NCBI GenBank assembly: GCA_011037195.1
Contig: JAAEAF010002700.1
Location: forward strand, 62,001 to 126,000
Length of the DNA: 64,000 bases
From: Triatoma infestans
Taxonomy: Eukaryota > Arthropoda > Insecta > Hemiptera > Reduviidae
Direction: 5' to 3'
Position numbers and translations under genes: made by a program. This document shows, piece after piece, positions 57,950 through 64,000 of the stretch (the stretch's first letter is position 1; every line of letters starts with the position of its first letter). The notes beneath the pieces are model-generated. The model ran no database searches. It worked only from the letters and a program-made list of their open reading frames with translations, and was not told the DNA's origin.

Positions 57950-59400
57950 TGTTTCTCCAGATTCGTGAAAAATATCCCTGGAAAATGTTTGAAATAGGTA
58001 TTAATGTGTGATAGGTAAAATGATGGGTGGGTATTTATGTGGGTGATAGTATAATCGTTGAAGCCGTTTTTGAGAAAATCGCTAGAAACTCTTCAAGTAC
58101 AACCATTTAATAAAGGCATACTTCCATATTTAATACTTTTTTTACTTAATAATTTTTACTTAATGTTAGTTATATCAATACCATAATCTAAACATAATAA
58201 AATGACTGTTTTTTGGAGGGAAACCATAACCTCCTCCCACCCCCCAAAATTTCCTTAAATGAATTTGTCAGAACAGTTTCAAACAAAAGTGATAGATCAC
58301 TGGATTTACAGTTAGTGTACAAATTTAATGAATTTTTTGGTGTTTTTATGGAGAAAACTGCGAAAACTCGAAAAACTGTTCAGAAGAAACGTACTTCCGG
58401 TCAGCCGATTTTCTTCAAACTCGAAATATTGGCAACATATTTAATTTTATTTAATGTTATTTAGATGACACATTTAAACAATAAATTGAAATAGCACTTT
58501 AGAGGATAACATAACCCCACCACTCCCCCAAAAACCGCCTTAAATGACTTTACACAGAGAAATTTTTCAAATAAAAAGTTGTTGCTTTTTCTATTTGTAG
58601 TTCACGTACGTAGTTTTAAAAAAAATCATTGAAGCCGTTTTAGAGTAAAATAGAAGAAAACTGAAAAATACTTTTTAGTAAAAACGCACTTCCGGTCATC
58701 CGATTTTCTTTGCATTTAAAATATAAAGTCGGAATTTCGACAACATTTAAACTATTAGATTCTAATTAATATTATTAGATGATCGAATTGTTTAATAAAC
58801 TGAATTAGCACTTTAGTGGAAATCCTAACCTCACCATTCCCCTAAAAGTGCTATTAAATGAATTTTCCCGGAGAATTGTTTCAAATAAAAGCTGTAGCTC
58901 ATTATATGTGTAGTTCACATACTTAGTTTAAAAAAAAAGACCTTGGATCTGTTTTTGAGAAAATCGCAAAAAACTGTTAAATTAAAACCATTTAGTAAAG
59001 AAGCACTTCCGATTGATGGATTTTGCCCGAAACTTTCGTGTTAGATGCGATGGTTGTATCTAAGCGAAATACCAAGTTAGAGTTATCTTACGATTTTTCT
59101 TTTACGAGATAATTGATTCATAACACTTACATATATATACAAGTATGTAGGGACCATTAGCTAAAAACATTTGTTTCATACCCGGGAAATCTCAAAACAT
59201 GTATTTCCGGTGAAAATTAAGAAAAAACCGGAAATAAAATTTCAACATTATGAGATTTTACACATAAAAAAAACATACACAAACACAGAATTACGAAAGC
59301 AGTCACCAGGTTCGCCTGTTTAAAAAAAAAAACCGTATTAAAGAAGTTTTATTTATGTATCCTGTGAATGTTCATTTTCAAAAATTTGACACAAACACTA
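57950..59400 (-). mobile_element. HLE with three or more tandem modules
   Basis: ACTTCCGG-type module boundaries occur at 58120, 58393, 58688 and 59005, giving spacings of 273, 295 and 312 bp. Towards 59400 the 5' region follows (ACATGTATTTCCGGTGAAAA, then AAAATTTGACACAAAC). The 3' hairpin is not found near 57950. The longest array of modules in the window. Confidence 0.7.
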
Positions 59401-61110
59401 ATCTATTTCTTTCTAAAACAATCTAAGTAAATTAATAAAAAAGAAAAAGAAAAAAAAAGTAATTAGTTTCAACAAAGTATTCACCCACAATAGAACAAAA
59501 ACTAAAATTGCATTCTATAATTATTTGTAGTAATGAAGTGATAAATTATGATTATTTTTAGAATTTAGTATTTATTGCTAGATGGATTTAGTTTTTTTTA
59601 TGTTGTGTTTATGATGCTATAAACAAGAAAATAATGTTCGGTTTGTTGTGTTTTGTTTGCGTTCTGTGTTGTTTATATGTTAAGTCTTACATTATAAATC
59701 ATGTACGAACATTTTTAAACATGCAATGTTCGTTTTTTTTTTCTTCCTTCCTGTTTTTTTCTGTTATCATGCAATAATCGTTATGTATGTTTTTTTTGTT
59801 TTTTTTATTTCTATGATATAGATTTCTAATGTTTTGTAAATTTTCTCAAAAAATACATAATTAATTCTTTTTATAATTAAATCTTTGCTTGTTAATTCTG
59901 TTAAAAAATATACTGAAGGCTTTAAACACCAAAATTTCAAAATTTGATAAGTTACTTACAATTATTATGTTTTAATCAATTTTCTTTTCAGCTGATGACA
60001 CGAATTAACAAATGAAATAGGACTTGTATTTACCCAAAATACGAGCCGAATTTTTCTTTTCTTTTACTGTTATAATTTGTTTCTTATTGTGTTGTTATTT
60101 ATCCGTTAACCACGATAACCGTACGAAAGCACATGGCAAACTGAGCCAGTGAAACGCCACATCAGTGTAGTGAAGCTCTATCTCTCACACACACAAAATA
60201 ACAAACACGCTGACATCACACACCTCCAACCCCCTTCCCGCTAGAAAACCAACCCTCTCGCTTATTTGATAGCACCCCCCCAACCGCCCCTAATCTGCTG
60301 CCGCCGTTCACACCCCGCCCGCCTACTGCCGCTTTATGTCCCCCTTATCTCATTTCTCTCGTACCCCTTAAACGTGCAAATCAATAAACCAACAAGGCGC
60401 AAGCGCTTATTATCCCCTCTAACTTCGTACTGTTTTGTTGATGAAGCTACCCTCTTTTCAGTGTCAGTTTTTACTACTACTAACTAACTAACTAAGAGAA
60501 TACGGTAAACCAGAAACTTCGCAACAATGTTCGCTAGAGAAAAATAGACAAAACAAATCTGAGTACTTTCACATACACTGTCGGACAGGCACACATACTC
60601 TGATACCACTGCTAACTAAATAATTGAATGAAAAAAAAGAGGTAGAACAGGAAGTATGTACGTCAAGCATAAACAATACAATATTCTAGTACATGAGGTG
60701 CCCAATAACAATTGTTGGAAATGTATGGAGTTTTTCAGACAATAAAAACTACAAGTCTTTTTAATAGGACAGTATTTCTAATCTTTCTTAAATAAAAAGT
60801 AGATTTCTGTTTAACTGTTTTTTTCCTCATTATTTATGAAGCAGAGTTTTTATATTTTCTCCACTCTATCATAATTTACATAATTATAAAATTATGCCTT
60901 TTGTTGCCTTTTATTATTGTCTTTTCTAAAATACTGGTGCTTAACCCTCATACGATTCTTTCTTACCCAATGGCAATTTTCGGCAACTTCAGTCAATGGC
61001 AATTTCTTTCTTACTCAACAGCTGTAAATGGCAATTTTTTACAACTTTAGATTTATATTATGTATGTTTGTGCTGGCGAAAGTTATGAGTTTTAGATGCC
61101 TGTCACGTGA
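59401..61110. other. Mixed DNA; C-rich block near 60200-60420
   Basis: 59400-60100 is AT-rich. A C-rich stretch (CACACACCTCCAACCCCC, then CCCCGCCCGCC) stands out strongly, and a plus-strand frame at 60266-60487 runs through it without a known domain. A promoter or 5' exon here is conceivable but not supported by any motif I can name. Confidence 0.3.
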
Positions 61111-61114
61111 CGCC

Positions 61115-61460
61115 AAGATAATATTATATCAGACAGTAATAAAGTCAGTAGTGACATACGTTAGCTAGATATGAATATTGTCTAAAGAAAGATCAAACAA
61201 GCCAGGAATATGGGAGAGAAAAAATTTAAGAAGCATGTTTGGCCCAAGAATTGAGAACGGACAGTGGTATGCGAGAAAGAATGACGAGCTATACCAACTG
61301 TTTAAAGAGCTAGATATCGTCACTCTGTTAATAAAGAGCCAACTCCGATGGTAGGTCATATAGAAAGAATGGACTACCAAAGAAACTTCTTTATGGACGA
61401 CCAGGTGGTTCTCAGTAAAGTGGAAGACACCGCGTTTGGGCTGGATAGATAACGTCCAGG
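61115..61460 (+). pseudogene. RTE-like LINE fossil, RT C-terminal region
   Basis: Frame pieces read LYQTVIKSVVTYVS (compare LYKTVIRPVVTYG), then NLRSMFGPRIENGQWYARKN and DELYQLFKELDIVTL up to SQLRW and a stop, then PKKLLYGRPGGS and GWIDNVQ in shifted frames. This order (LRxxxGP, RxNxEL, LRWxGHxxRM, GRPGxxRxxGRPxxxWxDxV) is the thumb and tail of endonuclease-reverse transcriptases widespread in arthropods. At least two frameshifts and several stops make it dead. It is unrelated to LINE-A and LINE-B at this level. Confidence 0.8.
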
Positions 61461-62290
61461 CCCAATTGACCTATCATCCTGGCCAATTAATTAGTATACC
61501 AAGGCATGGCAAGTAATTTGAAGGGAATTATGAAGCCTGGTACTATGTAATGAATTGCTACGACATATTTCCTGGGTCATATTGCCGTGAAGTTTTTTTA
61601 AGCGTATCTTGTAAGCAACCGATCATAAAGCAGCCACCTACACGCGGCTTGTCACATTAGGAGTGATATGTTTTCCTACACGAATTGTAGCCGTAGCATC
61701 ACTGATTAATCTAGCGATCTATCTGTCGATATGGAAGGAAAAGTTAAGAAGTAGTAGGGTATGTTGAGTTTTACTTATACGGGCGCTCACCCAATTCGGT
61801 CTCATTCAATTCTCATTTCAACCATTACATATCGTCACTCTGCTAGTCATTCTGTCACTCTCTCTGTTTAGGCTACCCATACTCTTCTCTAAGTTTTACA
61901 CTTTAAAATCCTTGCAGTTCTCATTACTTACATAATGTACGTAGTGTTCTATAAGTGTAACTTATCTCTATCATAATTTCTCTATCCATCCCTCAAAAAT
62001 CATCCCAACATACTAAATGAGAAAAAGATACAGAAGAATTTTTGTTTATATGTTATAGGTATCCCACGAGAATGAAAGAGGAAGAATGACCTAGTGAGAT
62101 CAGAGATTGGATGCCAAAAGAATGAAGAAATATTGGTATTTTTAGGACTGCGCTGATTATACGGTCAAAGAACGGAGAAAAAAATGGCTGCTAGCATCTC
62201 AAACTTAGGATTGGGTGGGGTAGAAAGGGAAGAATGGCCCTTGGTTCGAACGGACATGGTCGATAGCATAGTAAATACTGGGGCAAGTAG
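61461..62290. other. Unrecognised DNA after the LINE fossil
   Basis: Sequence to about 61670 may still be the 3' part of the RTE-like element. The rest is unassigned. Confidence 0.35.
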
Positions 62291-62292
62291 AC

Positions 62293-62345
62293 CTAGCCAC
62301 TTCTTCAAGAATTTTGGCGTCCCTGCGGATATCCTAACCTAACAA
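62293..62345 (+). repeat. Short dispersed GC-rich repeat, copy 3
   Basis: TAGCCACTTCTTCAAGAATT then TTGGCGTCCCTGCGGATATC and CTAACCTAAC. The clearest copy of the motif also found at 1393-1440 and 10527-10580. Confidence 0.5.
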
Positions 62346-62492
62346 TACGACTAACACTTACAGCGGTACCTCCAACACACATTGCAGAGTTAGCTGCTGT
62401 ACCGCCAGCAAAATAGCTGGTATCAGCACATCCATATACATATTGTCACTTCTCTCTGAAGACTACATAAATTACAAACACTAATATTTATG

Positions 62493-63277
62493 GATAGATA
62501 GATAGATAACCAGCTTTATTTAATAATGTTTACATATATGTAATTACAAAGAAAACAAATAAGGTGATATGACATGGTAAGCATGTACCGTCTATCAGAG
62601 GTTCTAGCTCAAATTAATATTTCACCCAATTAAAGTAAAAAAAAAATTATAAGCAGATGTTCATTTCTTTGCTCAACAAAGTTATTTGTGGATATAACAA
62701 ATTACAAAAGAAACCTAAAATTGCCGTGTTAAAAACAAAATAACAATAAAACTTTAAAAGAAATGAATACACATTTTATTTACTCCTTATTAAGAGAACA
62801 TTTTTTTTTATTCCACTAAACATTAAAGTGGCTAATGAGAAAATTTCTATAGTAGCCTGCTGCTTCAACATATCTACACAAACCTACCCTGTTTTTACCG
62901 TTCAATAGCTCAATTAGTTCTGACGTGGCCAGGCTTGCCTGTCCCAAGTTTTGCTTCCGAAATTTTTTTAATACTGGACAAACTGCAAGAAAATGAGGAG
63001 CTTCTTCTTCCTGATTCAACTTGCACAAAGTACATAAATTTACTCTATTCTCAATGACTATGGATTAAAAATTCCCACTCTTTAAGCCAACCTATTTTAC
63101 GTTTTATAATTTCTTTCGCGAGATGGGTACAATATCTATTGCTCAAGTAATCCAAAATTTTGAATATATAATTTGTATGCATTGTAAATGTCTGTGAAAA
63201 TAATAGTTAATTATCTGTTTCCAAGTAAATCATGTAATTTGGTGTGTGACAATCACGAAAATAATTCGATAAGTTGT
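62493..63277 (-). mobile_element. LINE-B relative, 5'-truncated
   Basis: On the minus strand it comprises the last part of ORF2, about 295 bp of 3' UTR with AATAAA (62520-62515) and a (TATC)n tail at 62509-62493. LINE-B at 33984 ends in (ATT)n, so the tails differ. It stops exactly where an HLE begins at 63278. Confidence 0.85.
62816..63277 (-). pseudogene. ORF2 C-terminus of LINE-B relative
   Basis: TPNYMIYLETDN aligns with TPNYMLYLETGV of LINE-B (residues 695-706). After an in-frame stop the match continues with KILDYL and LAKEIIKRKIGWLKEWE, corresponding to residues up to about 750. About 100 residues are then missing, and the frame resumes at the knuckle CTLCKLNQEEEAPHFLAVC with the same C-x2-C-x9-H-x4-C spacing as LINE-B, running to the natural stop at 62816. 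Dead copy with an internal deletion. Confidence 0.85.
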
Positions 63278-63560
63278 CATTTTACTTTCTCTGACTCCTG
63301 TAAAAGTGGAAGTATTGTGAACAGTTCAAGTTTTCCCCGGATATGTAAGTTTTGAGATCCCCAAGTCCGAAAAAGTGATTTTTAGAAAGTGCTGTGTGTA
63401 TATGCCTCTGTGCCAAAACAGAAAATCACAGAAACTTCGAACTTGCCATTCTGTTTGGGTATCACCATGGAATCCGACAGGAAGTAACCCATCAAAATTC
63501 CTCAACAAAATTATTAAATGGATTTCCGCTTTACTTTCATGCCATTATAAATTCCATTCA
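63278..63560 (+). mobile_element. HLE fragment, 5' end
   Basis: It starts TTTTACTTTCTCTGACTCC and continues with GGAAGTATTGTGAACAG, AGTTTTGAGATCCCCAAGTC, CATGGAATCCGACAGGAAGT and AAAATTCCTCAAC. No microsatellite expansion. It directly abuts the truncated LINE. Confidence 0.75.
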
Positions 63561-64000
63561 TTTTTCCCTTAATATGAATATTCAAGCTAATATATCAAAT
63601 TGAAAGCTTTTGTCTTTTCCAGAACTTTTATTCTCACTCAACATTTCTAGAAACAATAAAAAGTATTAATTTGCATTAATACCCATAAATAGAGTTTTAT
63701 TAAATTCAATTCGACATTTTTATTACTCGAAACAATATTATTGTTGCCCATATATAATGTTGCTAATAACATTTTTAGATGTTATTAAATTATAGTTTGC
63801 TTCAATAAATACTAAACAGATGTTAAAAGAAAGATTGTTAAATAGGGCACAAGTTTTAAACTCTGATTCAAGAATTCTCTTAGCATAGTATGAAAACAGG
63901 AACAATGGAGAATAAACATTTTAAAAAACCATCCAATAAAATTGTAATCACAGGTAGATTAACCTGTAAACACACAGTTGTATTGCGTGTAAAGTATAGT
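63561..64000. other. AT-rich DNA, nothing recognised
   Basis: No shared repeat or coding sequence seen before the window ends. Confidence 0.45.

Noticed and set aside
1..64000. CRISPR arrays, operons, bacterial genes
   Set aside because: No regularly spaced identical repeats and no compact run of genes. Composition and transposon content are those of a eukaryotic nuclear genome.

Overview
The window looks like nuclear DNA of an invertebrate, most likely an arthropod. It is strongly AT-rich, full of dispersed repeats, and carries LINEs with microsatellite tails, tRNA-derived SINEs and T-rich flanks. I find no host protein-coding gene, rRNA, functional tRNA, CRISPR array or bacterial-style operon. 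Nearly everything recognisable is mobile DNA or its decay products. There is one assembly gap (57297-57404). The species cannot be named from sequence alone.

The best-preserved element is a full-length APE-type non-LTR retrotransposon at 33984-39152, called LINE-B here. It has a perfect 14-bp target-site duplication, a 5' UTR, a coiled-coil/RRM-like ORF1, an ORF2 with endonuclease, reverse transcriptase and C-terminal zinc knuckle, a poly(A) signal and an (ATT)n tail. It carries three frameshifts and no ATG at the start of ORF2, but no stop codon inside any domain. A 5'-truncated, internally deleted relative lies on the minus strand at 62493-63277. A second LINE group encoding RNase H (LINE-A) survives only as fossils at 3520-4500, 9925-10195, 14340-15190, 19575-20185 and perhaps 40840-41190. 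An RTE-like RT tail is at 61115-61460.

The most abundant repeat is called HLE (Helentron-like element). About 25 copies or fragments occur on both strands. Complete copies begin near (T)ACTTTCTCTTACTCC, contain a variable TG/TATG microsatellite and one to four copies of a ~295-bp module, and end with the inverted form GGAGTAAGAGAAAGT followed by a small hairpin (GTGTGA-loop-TCACAC) and CACCAG. A subterminal inverted repeat lying inside a 3' hairpin, a central microsatellite and T-rich flanks are the architecture of non-autonomous Helentrons (DINE/HINE).

Several foldback elements (15330-16080, 24561-25571, 54184-54420, and partial copies at 1801, 31745 and 39748) carry hammerhead-ribozyme-like motifs. 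In the two foldbacks with traces in both arms, the motifs lie in opposite orientations on the outer sides. Four further motifs stand alone (16257, 26485, 55545, 57427). The copy at 54244-54287 has every core hammerhead nucleotide. Such motifs are known from Penelope-like retroelements and retrozymes; no Penelope reverse transcriptase is present here.

Other elements are a palindromic MITE (7202-7670), a second foldback MITE (42380-42597) and four tRNA-derived SINEs (8826, 17731, 44584, 46583), two of them with clear target-site duplications. A TATA plus TCAGT-initiator pair at 22841-22874 is the only credible core promoter outside transposons. The remaining stretches are AT-rich DNA in which I recognise nothing.
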